Assembly: GCF_002261265.1 (NCBI RefSeq)
Contig: NZ_NEVK01000003.1
Span: forward strand, 806,001 to 870,000
DNA: 64,000 bases
Direction: 5' to 3'
Source of the DNA: Bordetella genomosp. 7
GTDB taxonomy: Bacteria; Pseudomonadota; Gammaproteobacteria; Burkholderiales; Burkholderiaceae_B
Every line of letters begins with the position of its first letter. Within the stretch, counting starts at the first letter, position 1. Shown here one piece after another: positions 56,738 through 64,000 of this stretch. Below the pieces are notes generated by a model. That model saw only the letters and a list, made by a program, of their open reading frames with translations. It had not been told where the DNA came from and made no database searches. The translations under genes were made by a program, and so were the position numbers.

Positions 56738-56765
56738 CCGCATCCGGCCAGCCTGCCGGATGCGG
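56738..56765. terminator. Hairpin between convergent SYLF and lipoprotein genes
   Basis: CCGCATCCGGC and GCCGGATGCGG, a perfect 11-bp stem with a 6-base loop, lie centrally between two convergent stops. No T-run; bidirectional termination is likely. Confidence 0.5.
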
Positions 56766-56797
56766 GAATGCGCCGCGCCGGCGGCGGCGCAATCGCC

Positions 56798-57112
56798 CTA
56801 AGACCCGCTCGTATTGCCCTGGGGAGCCGCCTTGTCTATACAGGTGAAGTCTATCGTGGCTTCTTTGGGCAACAGGCCAGTAGCGTGGTTGGACGTGACA
56901 CGAGGCTGCGACAGACGCCTGCCCATCGACTCGCAATGCGCTTCGGCCTGCTGCCGCGCGATATTCTTGACTTCAACCCACGTTTGCCACTTGGCGCCGG
57001 CGTTATAGGTGACGCGGTAAGTATCGTTGCCCGTGGCAACCGTCTGGCTCATGCTGGCGCAGGCGCCAAGCAGGCTCAGCGCGAATGCACCAGGTAAATA
57101 ACGTAGCAGCAT
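56798..57112 (-). CDS. Small lipoprotein of unknown function
   Basis: 104 residues from the ATG at 57112 (MLLRYLPGAFALSLLGAC, lipobox LGAC, C18); the longer frame would bury the signal. The mature part has GNDTYRVTYNAGAKWQTWVE, an EAHCESMGR cysteine and IDFTCIDK, suggesting a small two-cysteine periplasmic domain. No family recognised. Its neighbours on both sides are unrelated. Confidence 0.65.
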   Translation of the reverse strand: MLLRYLPGAFALSLLGACASMSQTVATGNDTYRVTYNAGAKWQTWVEVKNIARQQAEAHCESMGRRLSQPRVTSNHATGLLPKEATIDFTCIDKAAPQGNTSGS

Positions 57113-57189
57113 GCGAATTCCGGATGTGTGTTCAGCGCTATTACAAAGCAGCCAGGGTCCGTTGCGCAAGCCTGGCGCCCTTTGTGGTT

Positions 57190-57648
57190 TCAATCCGGCG
57201 CGATGGCGTTGCGGCGGTCGAGTTTGCGGCTGAGCACGATAGACGTCTGCGTCTGCTTGACGCCCTCGATCAGGCCGATGTGATCCAATAGATCGTCAAG
57301 CTGCTCGTGTGTCTCGCAGCGCAAGAACACCAGATAATCAAACGGCCCGCTCACCGATGAGACTTCCTCGACCTCCGGGATACGAGCCAGCTCGCGGATG
57401 ACCGCCGCCGGCGTTTTGGGCAGCACGCTGATAAAGCAATACGCTCGCACGGCGGCGTCTTCGAGCCGGCGGCCCAGCCGCACGCCGTAGCCGGCAATGA
57501 CGCCATCCCGTTCCAGGCGTGCCAGCCGGCCCACGACGGTGCTGCGGGCAAGTTTCAGCTTGCGCGCCAGTATGGCTGCCGGTTCGCGGGCGTTGGCCTG
57601 CAGCAGGCTGAGCAACTTTCGGTCGGTGGCGTCCAGTTTATCGATCAT
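57190..57648 (-). CDS. Lrp/AsnC-family transcriptional regulator
   Basis: 152 residues from the ATG at 57648 (MIDKLDATDRKLLSLLQANA). The HTH (AREPAAILARKLKLARSTVV) and AsnC/RAM ligand domain (YCFISVLPKTPAAVIREL, GPFDYLVFLRCET) are typical. It is the short-type amino acid-responsive regulator; its target is not apparent. A divergent small gene at 57720 shares the gap. Confidence 0.85.
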   Translation of the reverse strand: MIDKLDATDRKLLSLLQANAREPAAILARKLKLARSTVVGRLARLERDGVIAGYGVRLGRRLEDAAVRAYCFISVLPKTPAAVIRELARIPEVEEVSSVSGPFDYLVFLRCETHEQLDDLLDHIGLIEGVKQTQTSIVLSRKLDRRNAIAPD

Positions 57649-57719
57649 CAGGGCAGGGCAGTGTCGCGCTTTCGCGCATGCTAGCATGCGCCGCAATAGT
57701 GAAATTTGCGAGGTGCTAT

Positions 57720-57965
57720 ATGGACATTCAGGAACAAATTGCCGTCATCGTGCATACGATTTCCCACCAGGGCGGGCGGATCGACGCGCTCAATGGCGTG
57801 TTGGCTTCGGTGCTGCAAGTGGCCAAGGCGTCGCCCGGCCTGCGCGAAGCCATCGAGGGGCAGCTCGAGCAGCAATATTCCAGCTTGCTGGCCAGGTCCG
57901 AGAACCCGCAATATGTGGCCGGTTTCGAGAGCGTGCGCGAAGCCGTGCTGGGCGCCCTGAAGTAG
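57720..57965 (+). CDS. Hypothetical small protein, divergent from the Lrp-family gene
   Basis: 81 residues, not recognised. A GAGG site precedes the ATG at 57720. The sequence is a single amphipathic helical protein (IAVIVHTISHQGGRIDALNG, then LREAIEGQLEQQYSSLLA), acidic and without signal or membrane segment. Probably cytosolic. Shares a 71-base divergent gap with the Lrp regulator and may be its target. Confidence 0.55.
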   Translation: MDIQEQIAVIVHTISHQGGRIDALNGVLASVLQVAKASPGLREAIEGQLEQQYSSLLARSENPQYVAGFESVREAVLGALK

Positions 57966-58105
57966 CGCAGCCGCTACCAGGGCGACCCGCATACTTTACT
58001 CACAACTTCTGTGGACAAGTCTTGGGATAGCTTGGGCAAAGCCAAGAATTATCCTTTTGTGACAAGCCCTTGGTTAAACCGGTCAAATCGTGACTGGCGC
58101 GTCCA

Positions 58106-59542
58106 TCAGCGCGCCGCCGCCACGATGGCGCCCAGGGTACGCATGGCCGCGTCCATGCGCGACGTATAGTCCGAGCCGCAGCTCAGCCGCAGGAAATGCC
58201 CATAGCGGCCGGAGTTCGAAAACATCGTCCCGGGCGCGGTGCGTATCCCCTGTGCCAACGCCAGCTCGAATATTTGGTCGCTGCTGCGCCTGCCGGGCAG
58301 TTCCACCCAGAGCAGCATGCCGCCTACCGGCAGGCTCATGCGCGTGCCGGGCGGGAAATAATCTCCGATGGCTTCGGCAACCCTGGTGCGTTGCCGCTTC
58401 AGCTGCAGGCGTAGCCGGTTCATGTGGCGGTCGTACGCCTTCGAGCCCATATATTCGGCCACGGCCGCCTGCGCCAGCGGTTCGTTGGGGCGGCTTTGGG
58501 CGAACTTCAGCATGGCGACCCGGGAGCTCCAGCGGCCGCCGCTCATCCACCCCAGGCGCATGCCGGGGGCGAGCGTCTTGTGCATGGACGCGCAGTAGAT
58601 GACGTTGCCGGTTCGGTCCCACGCCTTGACGGCCGGCCGCAGTTGGCCGTCGTCGCACAGCGATCCGTACGTGTCGTCTTCTATGACGGCCACCTGCTGC
58701 CGCTCGCAAAGCGCCGCCAGGCGCGCTTTCTCATTGTCGGGCATGACGCAGCCCAACGGATTCTGGAAGTTGGGAACGACCACCACGGCGCGCAACCGGG
58801 GGTGCGTCTGCAAGGCCAGCTCAAGCGCGTCGACCGAGATGCCGTGCTGCGGGCTGGTAGGAATCTCAAGCGCCCGCAGGCCCAGGCTTTCGAGCACTTG
58901 CAGCAAGCCAAAATACACCGGGGATTCCACCGCGATGGTGTCGCCGGGCCGGGCTACTGCCCGCAGAGCAAGGTTCAGGGCTTCGATGCAGCCGTGCGTG
59001 ATGACGATTTCGTCCGGGTCCAGGTTCATGCCGACTTCCAGGGCGCGACGGGCCAGTACGGCGCGCAAGTCGGGATGCCCCAGCGGCGGCACCCGCTTGA
59101 CCAGCATCTCGGGGTGTTGGCGCAGCGCCCGCATCATTGCCTGCTTCAGTGCGTCAGCGGGGTAGTGCGCGGGCGATGCGGCGGCCAGCGCGAAGTCGAA
59201 TGGCGTGGCGTGGCGCTCGCATTTGGCGATGAAGTCGGAAACACGATCGTGAATGCCCACAAAACTGGCGGGATCCAGCGGGCGATTGGGGTCGGGTTCT
59301 TTGGCGGGCAGGGTGGCCGCGCGATGCCGTGGCCGCACGAAATATCCCGACCGGGGACGCGCCTCGATCAGGCCGTCACTTTCAAGTTGCCGGCACGCCT
59401 GCAACGCCGTGGAAAGGCTGACCCGATGGGTGCGCACGAGACTGCGCACGGAAGGAATGCGTTCGGCGGGGGCGAGCACACCGCTCTGGATGGCGCGCCG
59501 GTAATGGTCGGCCAGGCGCTGATATAAAGGTTGGGCGTCCAT
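58106..59542 (-). CDS. MocR-type regulator (GntR HTH + aminotransferase fold)
   Basis: 478 residues from the ATG at 59542 (MDAQPLYQRLADHYRRAIQS); an upstream frame to 59677 is rejected. The GntR winged helix (IPSVRSLVRTHRVSLSTALQ) is joined to a fold-type I PLP domain with HGCIEALNLALRA, NFQNPLGCVMP and the PLP-lysine segment ASMHKTLAPGMRLGW. MocR proteins use PLP as a sensor. Divergent from a small gene at 59720, its most likely target, with inverted repeats in the gap. Confidence 0.85.
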   Translation of the reverse strand: MDAQPLYQRLADHYRRAIQSGVLAPAERIPSVRSLVRTHRVSLSTALQACRQLESDGLIEARPRSGYFVRPRHRAATLPAKEPDPNRPLDPASFVGIHDRVSDFIAKCERHATPFDFALAAASPAHYPADALKQAMMRALRQHPEMLVKRVPPLGHPDLRAVLARRALEVGMNLDPDEIVITHGCIEALNLALRAVARPGDTIAVESPVYFGLLQVLESLGLRALEIPTSPQHGISVDALELALQTHPRLRAVVVVPNFQNPLGCVMPDNEKARLAALCERQQVAVIEDDTYGSLCDDGQLRPAVKAWDRTGNVIYCASMHKTLAPGMRLGWMSGGRWSSRVAMLKFAQSRPNEPLAQAAVAEYMGSKAYDRHMNRLRLQLKRQRTRVAEAIGDYFPPGTRMSLPVGGMLLWVELPGRRSSDQIFELALAQGIRTAPGTMFSNSGRYGHFLRLSCGSDYTSRMDAAMRTLGAIVAAAR

Positions 59543-59605
59543 GCGCGTATCTTGCGCCCGGGCTGGGGGCCGTATAAGGCACAGTTTCCACAAAAAGGCA
59601 CCATA

Positions 59606-59693
59606 ACAGATGGGGTTTCCGCTGTCTGTTGCGATACAGAAAGGCGTGGCGTGTGTCTGGTTGGGCGTGCATTCCATACGTAAGCTGAATGCA
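59606..59693. promoter_or_regulatory. Inverted repeats in the MocR divergent gap
   Basis: AACAGA (59606-59611) / TCTGTT (59626-59631) and TGCATTC (59668-59674) / GAATGCA (59687-59693). These are candidate MocR sites; MocR regulators often use repeats of such size. Confidence 0.35.
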
Positions 59694-59719
59694 TGTCATC
59701 AACTCATGTGGAGCGCCTC

Positions 59720-60132
<413 letters not shown>

Positions 60133-60138
60133 GTTTTT

Positions 60139-60176
60139 CATACAAAAACCCCGCCATGCAGCGGGGTTTTTGTATG
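60139..60176 (+). terminator. Terminator after tRNA-fMet
   Basis: CATACAAAAACCCCGC (60139-60154) and GCGGGGTTTTTGTATG (60161-60176) form a perfect 16-bp stem with loop CATGCA; the T-run is inside the descending arm. Confidence 0.85.
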
Positions 60177-60300
60177 GTGCGCCCGCATTGGTGCGCAACC
60201 GTTGTGTCCAGGATCCCGACGGCTCGCCGCCCATCTTCCGCAGACCGATCGCATCGGATACCATGCCTGAGCCGATCGATGGATCTCCAGGAGACGCGCC

Positions 60301-60648
60301 ATGGGCACTGCCAAATATGATCACCCAGGCTATATCGCCGATATCGGACCGCAAGGCAGGTATTACGTGGCGGTGTGGTGCCCGCACGGTTATCCGGCGC
60401 ACGTGCATATCGGTCACGCCGGCGAGCCGCAGCCAGTGCCCAATTTGCGGCTACGCATACCCGACGGCGCGTTTCAGTCATTGGCCGACGATTTCGAAAC
60501 CCTGTGCCGGCGTGCGGTAGGGCAGGCGTTGCAAAGCGGCTTGCTGCGGCAAGGCCTGGACGGCTTCCAGGAAACGCGTCTGTCGCTCGAAGCCGCGCCC
60601 TGGAACGGCCCGATGCAGCCGGCGGCCCAGCATGGCGCAAACATCTGA
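60301..60648 (+). CDS. Hypothetical protein, 115 residues
   Basis: Not recognised. An AGGAG site seven bases before the ATG supports translation. The first half (YDHPGYIADIGPQGRYYVAV, WCPHGYPAHVHIGHAG) is rich in Gly/His/Tyr and looks beta-rich; the second half (LADDFETLCRRAVGQALQSG) is helical. No signal or membrane segment. Lies alone after the tRNA terminator, convergent with the next gene. Confidence 0.6.
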   Translation: MGTAKYDHPGYIADIGPQGRYYVAVWCPHGYPAHVHIGHAGEPQPVPNLRLRIPDGAFQSLADDFETLCRRAVGQALQSGLLRQGLDGFQETRLSLEAAPWNGPMQPAAQHGANI

Positions 60649-60662
60649 AATGCCCTAGGCAG

Positions 60663-61031
60663 CTACGACGCGCTGCTGCCGGGGCGATGCAGCATTGCCA
60701 GCAGCGCCTTTTTCAGGTGTGCAGAGAAAATCGGCACAATATGCGATACGCCGTCGCGGTCGACACCTTCTTTCAGCGTGACAGTCTGGCCGTTGAAAAT
60801 GTCGGGCGCTTTACCCGAGGCGATATAGTTGGCCAGCAAAGCGTCCACTTGTTCCTGTGCCGCCGCCAGCGGCGTGGTCGCCACCATTTGCTGGGCTGCG
60901 TGGGCCTGCAACACCCGGTGCAGATCATCAATAAACAAAGCCAGTGCGGCCTGGCCGCGGCAGTCAGGCTGCTGCCAGCCCCAGGTCGGGTTGGCGCCAG
61001 AGGCGGGCCCAGGCGGTGATTTCTTGTGCAT
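60663..61031 (-). CDS. Hypothetical protein, 122 residues
   Basis: Not recognised. The ATG at 61031 has GGATGGGG upstream; an in-frame start at 61151 adds 40 low-complexity residues and is disfavoured. Predominantly helical: ALALFIDDLHRVLQAHAAQQ, AAAQEQVDALLANYIASGK and IVPIFSAHLKKALLAMLHR. Probably cytosolic. Divergent from the entericidin gene, convergent with the 115-residue gene. Confidence 0.5.
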   Translation of the reverse strand: MHKKSPPGPASGANPTWGWQQPDCRGQAALALFIDDLHRVLQAHAAQQMVATTPLAAAQEQVDALLANYIASGKAPDIFNGQTVTLKEGVDRDGVSHIVPIFSAHLKKALLAMLHRPGSSAS

Positions 61032-61209
61032 GCCCCATCCTATACCATCGCGGCGTCCAGGTGTGGGGCGGCCGGCCCGCGCCCGGCGCGCCGGCTGCCA
61101 GCCCAATTGGCAGTTTGCCCGGAAACGGTGCATGATTACTGCGGCCGGCATACTGCAGTCCGGCCGCGGCGTGCCTGGTCACATCGCCCACTTTGCCAAG
61201 GAGAAAACC

Positions 61210-61338
61210 ATGAGGAACAGAATTCTGCTTGCTGTCCTGCTCGCCATTACAGCCGTTTCGGCGGGGTGCAATACGATTGCGGGCGCCGGCAAAGACATCG
61301 AACGTGGCGGGGAGAACATCCAGAAAGCCGCCGAGTAG
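61210..61338 (+). CDS. ecnB: Entericidin-type small lipoprotein
   Basis: 42 residues from the ATG at 61210 with AAGGAG six bases upstream; the longer frame is rejected. Lipobox VSAGC (C20) and the diagnostic mature part NTIAGAGKDIERGGENIQKA. Entericidins A/B form an antidote/toxin lipoprotein pair in enterobacteria; a single copy here is usual outside them, and whether it kills cells is not known. Confidence 0.9.
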   Translation: MRNRILLAVLLAITAVSAGCNTIAGAGKDIERGGENIQKAAE

Positions 61339-61448
61339 GGTGCCGCGCATGTCCGTCGCCCCGGCGGAGCGGCGGGCATGCCGGTTCCGGCCAGCGCTTC
61401 GTGTGTGATGCATAATGCCGACATTGCACCAATACGGCAGGAACACCC

Positions 61449-61880
61449 ATGCGCATCTTGACCCTGGCAGGACTGACTATCGCAGTTGTGTTGAGCGGCT
61501 GCGCCAGCAAGGGGCTATTGTCAGGCGACCCGCCAGGGGCCACCGCAACGTTCCCGGTGCGCGCCGACTTTGAGGCGGCATATCGCCGTGCCGGCGAATT
61601 CGTCCGTGTGTGCCACGAACAGCGGCGTCATCCCTACGGCGTGGTCTACCAATCGCACCACAGCCTGGGCCAGAAGGGTGCGCCAAACGAAATCCGGGTC
61701 TACAAAAAGACTGAGCCCGCGAAAATTCTCGAAATCATCCGTGCGCAGGCCGACGGGCCGGCTACTTCGCAGGTGACTGTGCTGGTGTTGGGCGGCGCGC
61801 CCTGGGACGCGGCAGAGGTCGAGGCCGCCAAAGCGTCAATTCAAAGTGCCACCCCTGTATGCCGGCCGCTGGAGAACTAG
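61449..61880 (+). CDS. Lipoprotein of unknown function, 143 residues
   Basis: Signal ends VVLSGC (C18). The mature part (FPVRADFEAAYRRAGEFVRV, CHEQRRHPYGVVYQ, TSQVTVLVLGGAPWDAAEVE) has two further cysteines and looks like a small alpha/beta domain. The family is not known to me; similar unnamed lipoproteins occur in Bordetella relatives. Overlaps the next gene by 22 bases. Confidence 0.7.
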   Translation: MRILTLAGLTIAVVLSGCASKGLLSGDPPGATATFPVRADFEAAYRRAGEFVRVCHEQRRHPYGVVYQSHHSLGQKGAPNEIRVYKKTEPAKILEIIRAQADGPATSQVTVLVLGGAPWDAAEVEAAKASIQSATPVCRPLEN

Positions 61881-62287
61881 CGTCGGCGTCGGTCAGGCCC
61901 TGCGGTACAGCTTATGCGCTGCTAAGCTCTGCGACGCGTTGGCTTGGCGGCCTGAACGCCATCGGCGCACTGGCCGAAGTGGGATTCAGCCTGGGGGTGT
62001 TGGGGGCCGACGTGGCGCCTCCGGACCTGAGCATGCCGCTCGCCATGTTTCTTTCGGGTGTCCTGGCTTGCGGCCTGGCTTTGCTGTGCTGGGCGGGCGC
62101 CCAGCTGGCCTGCTGTGGCGGGCGCACGCGGCGGGGCATACGCATGGCCGCAGGCGTCGGCGGCCTGTTCTATGTCATGGGGCTCTTGGCCTTCGCAGCA
62201 GGGTGCTGGTGGTCTGCGGCGCTGGGCCTGGATATGGGCGGCGACTCCATGGGCGCCGTTTTTGCTGCAAGCGCCACAGTTCTATGA
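61859..62287 (+). CDS. Hypothetical membrane protein, 142 residues
   Basis: Three hydrophobic segments (about 30-50, LGGLNAIGALAEVGFSLGVL; 58-82, LAMFLSGVLACGLALLCWAG; 97-118, AGVGGLFYVMGLLAFAAGCW) with an RRG-rich loop between the last two. No family recognised. Overlaps the lipoprotein gene by 22 bases, so coupling is possible. Start codon uncertain; no strong ribosome-binding site. Confidence 0.5.
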   Translation: MPAAGELASASVRPCGTAYALLSSATRWLGGLNAIGALAEVGFSLGVLGADVAPPDLSMPLAMFLSGVLACGLALLCWAGAQLACCGGRTRRGIRMAAGVGGLFYVMGLLAFAAGCWWSAALGLDMGGDSMGAVFAASATVL

Positions 62288-62317
62288 AAATTGCTTGCCG
62301 GCGGTAAAACAGCAGGA

Positions 62318-62342
62318 TTAATATGCGCATTGCGTATATTAA
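62318..62342. promoter_or_regulatory. 25-bp near-perfect palindrome before the aspartate carbamoyltransferase gene
   Basis: TTAATATGCGCA (62318-62329), T, TGCGTATATTAA (62331-62342): 12-bp arms with one mismatch. It ends 18 bases before the ATG, covering the region where a promoter or ribosome-binding site would be. AT-rich in a GC-rich genome. Confidence 0.75.
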
Positions 62343-62360
62343 CCAGCCCCGGGGCCAGCA

Positions 62361-63653
62361 ATGTCCATCTCCCAGCAAGCTTTTCTGCGCGACGCCATGC
62401 GCAGGTTGAACCTTACGCGCGACGTGTTCGCGACGCGCATCGGCGTCAAGCGCCGCGCGCTCGATACCTGGTTGCTGCCTGAAGGGTCGCAGGAATACCG
62501 TGCGATGCCCGACGTGGTGGAACGCTTCGTCAGCGAAATCGTACAAAATGATGCCCTGCTGCAAAAATATACGCAAAGCGTACAAGGGGGGCCGCTGCGG
62601 GAGCGCATTGCCGTAGACGGCAAGCATCAGCTGTTGTCCGTGGACCAGTTCTCGCGGGAATCAGTCGAAGATCTGTTCCGTGTGGCCGACATGATGCAAC
62701 CTATTGCCCGCCGACAGAAGGTGTCGCGGGTGCTCGAAGGGGCAGTGCTGGGCAACCTGTTCTTCGAAGCGAGTACCCGTACCCGTGTCAGCTTCGGCTC
62801 GGCCTTTTGCCGCCTGGGTGGCTCCGTGTGCGACACGACGGGTTTTACCTTCTCGTCCATGGCCAAGGGCGAATCGATCTACGACACGAGCCGCGTGATG
62901 AGCGGCTACGTAGACGTCATGGTGGTGCGCCACCCCGACCAGGGGTCGGTTGCCGAGTTCGCGCGCGCGACGAACATACCAGTGGTCAATGGCGGCGACG
63001 GCCCCGGCGAGCATCCCAGCCAGGCGCTGCTCGACCTGTACACGATCCTTACCGAATTTTCACGGCTCGGAAAGCTGCTGGATGGCGCACACATCGCGGT
63101 GGTCGGCGACCTGAAATACGGCCGCACCGTGCATTCGCTGATCAAGCTGCTGTCACTGTACAAAGGCCTGAAGATCACGCTGATTTCCCCGCCGGGCCTG
63201 GAGATGCCCGCCTATATCATCGAGAAGGCCACACGCAATGGCAATGTGATCGAGCAGAAGAGCTCCCTTGCTGAAGGCCTGCCCGGCGCCGACGTCATTT
63301 ATGCCACGCGGGTGCAGAAAGAGCGCTTTGCCAACGAAGAAAGCGAAGGCTATACGCCGGACTTCCAGATCAGCCGCGCCACCATCGATACGTATTGCGG
63401 GCCCGATACGATCGTCATGCATCCGTTGCCGCGCGACAGCCGCCCCGGCGCCAACGATTTGAGTGTGGACCTGAATGTGGACTCGCGGCTGGCCATTTTC
63501 CGCCAGACAGACAATGGCATTCCCGTCCGTATGGCGATTTTTGCGGTGCTGCTGGGGGTAGAGGGGCTGGTGCAGCATTCAATGCGCGACGTCACCTGGA
63601 AGCATCCGTCGCACGTCGGCCCCGACGATTCGGCCTTTCACGGCCTGGAATGA
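62361..63653 (+). CDS. pyrB: Aspartate carbamoyltransferase with N-terminal HTH-like extension
   Basis: 430 residues, about 120 longer than E. coli PyrB. Carbamoyl-phosphate loop FFEASTRTRVSFGSAF (about 134-149), HPDQGSVAEFA, NGGDGPGEHPSQALLDLYTI and HPLPRDSRPG (about 354-363) show a complete catalytic chain. The first 80 residues are extra; residues 8-60 (LRDAMRRLNLTRDVFATRIG, then VKRRALDTWL) look like an XRE-type helix-turn-helix. A further 30 residues extend the C-terminus. No pyrI regulatory gene is nearby. It commits aspartate to pyrimidine synthesis. The adjacent palindrome suggests autoregulation. Confidence 0.88.
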   Translation: MSISQQAFLRDAMRRLNLTRDVFATRIGVKRRALDTWLLPEGSQEYRAMPDVVERFVSEIVQNDALLQKYTQSVQGGPLRERIAVDGKHQLLSVDQFSRESVEDLFRVADMMQPIARRQKVSRVLEGAVLGNLFFEASTRTRVSFGSAFCRLGGSVCDTTGFTFSSMAKGESIYDTSRVMSGYVDVMVVRHPDQGSVAEFARATNIPVVNGGDGPGEHPSQALLDLYTILTEFSRLGKLLDGAHIAVVGDLKYGRTVHSLIKLLSLYKGLKITLISPPGLEMPAYIIEKATRNGNVIEQKSSLAEGLPGADVIYATRVQKERFANEESEGYTPDFQISRATIDTYCGPDTIVMHPLPRDSRPGANDLSVDLNVDSRLAIFRQTDNGIPVRMAIFAVLLGVEGLVQHSMRDVTWKHPSHVGPDDSAFHGLE

Positions 63654-63666
63654 ACCCATCACACTA

Positions 63667-63688
63667 GCGGCAGGCTGCGGCCTGCCGC
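63667..63688. other. Hairpin between convergent pyrB and rdgC
   Basis: GCGGCAGGC and GCCTGCCGC form a perfect 9-bp stem over TGCG, centred between two convergent stops. No T-run. Confidence 0.4.
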
Positions 63689-63697
63689 CAGTGCGTG

Positions 63698-64000
63698 TCA
63701 GATGCGTTTTTCGCCGCCCAGCGCTTGCGTCAGGTCGGCCAGCAGCTTGGCCAGCTCGCCTGTCATGAGCGCCATGTCGGAATCGAATTTCTCATCGTCA
63801 TTTTGCATGACGGTGTCGGATCCTTCCTTGAGTACGTCAAGCGGCGCCACGCGCTTGATATCCAGCGATTCGGTCAGCACGAACGACACGCGGTCGGCCC
63901 ACGTCATGGCCAGCCGGGTGCACTGCTTGCCAGCCTGGATATGGCGCCGTACGTCGTCGGTATCGATGGTGTGCTTCACGTAGCGGATGGCTGCGCGGCT
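63698..64000 (-). CDS. rdgC: Recombination-associated protein RdgC, C-terminal part
   Basis: The last 100 codons of RdgC, running off the window; no start is included. [38 protein letters not shown] and [20 protein letters not shown] are characteristic of the C-terminal segment. RdgC is a nucleoid-associated ring protein that limits RecA. Convergent with pyrB. Confidence 0.92.
   Translation of the reverse strand, partial: SRAAIRYVKHTIDTDDVRRHIQAGKQCTRLAMTWADRVSFVLTESLDIKRVAPLDVLKEGSDTVMQNDDEKFDSDMALMTGELAKLLADLTQALGGEKRI

Overview
The window is GC-rich chromosomal DNA from a betaproteobacterium. Gene content and order (rpsU-dnaG-rpoD, der-hisC-hfq-hflX-hflK-hflC-hisZ-purA, rlmN-rodZ-like-ispG-hisS-yfgM-bamB-der, alaS-tusA-rpsP-rimM-trmD) fit the Alcaligenaceae, most likely Bordetella or Achromobacter. 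This is inferred from synteny and protein features, not from a database match. Nearly every base is coding. I see no insertion sequence, prophage or CRISPR array.

Layout. 1-7.5 kb: end of a four-carbon acid sugar kinase, a PdxA-type dehydrogenase, a GntR regulator, a MOSC protein, a guanidinium exporter gene (minus strand) behind a recognisable guanidine-II (mini-ykkC) riboswitch, a ferredoxin-type reductase, a D-amino acid dehydrogenase and an orphan sugar-type binding protein. 7.7-16.6 kb: a compact type IVb pilus operon (PilL/TcpQ-like, PilN, PilO, PilP, PilQ, PilR, PilS, PilV) in IncI/R64 order, without PilM, PilT, PilU or a shufflon. 16.6-21.3 kb: alaS-tusA and rpsP-rimM-trmD. 21.4-25.7 kb: an XRE-cupin regulator, a complete polar amino acid ABC transporter and a PuuB-like flavin oxidase, which look like one amine/amino acid uptake and oxidation unit. 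25.8-47.7 kb: conserved housekeeping genes (valS, ndk, rlmN, ispG, hisS, bamB, der, hisC, hfq, hflXKC, hisZ, purA, a phosphoribosyltransferase, rpsU, dnaG). 48.2-50.6 kb: rpoD with a histone-H1-like N-terminal tail, followed six bases later by a CAT-anticodon tRNA.

50.7-62.3 kb is accessory DNA rich in small lipoproteins (lipocalin, a 49-residue lipoprotein found by reading the sequence directly, a SYLF protein, an entericidin and others) and in regulators (OhrR-type MarR, IclR, Lrp, MocR), with an initiator tRNA. 62.3-64 kb: a long aspartate carbamoyltransferase with an N-terminal helix-turn-helix-like extension behind a near-perfect 25-bp palindrome, then the end of rdgC.

Strongest leads: (1) the aspartate carbamoyltransferase with a DNA-binding-like domain and an adjacent palindrome, which may repress its own gene; (2) the guanidine-II riboswitch on the exporter gene; (3) twin GATTCCAGAATC palindromes around the TTG start of dnaG; (4) the reduced type IVb pilus operon; (5) a shared ~40-bp promoter/start-site element in front of ndk and rpsU; (6) an open reading frame whose stop codon lies in the anticodon loop of the initiator tRNA.
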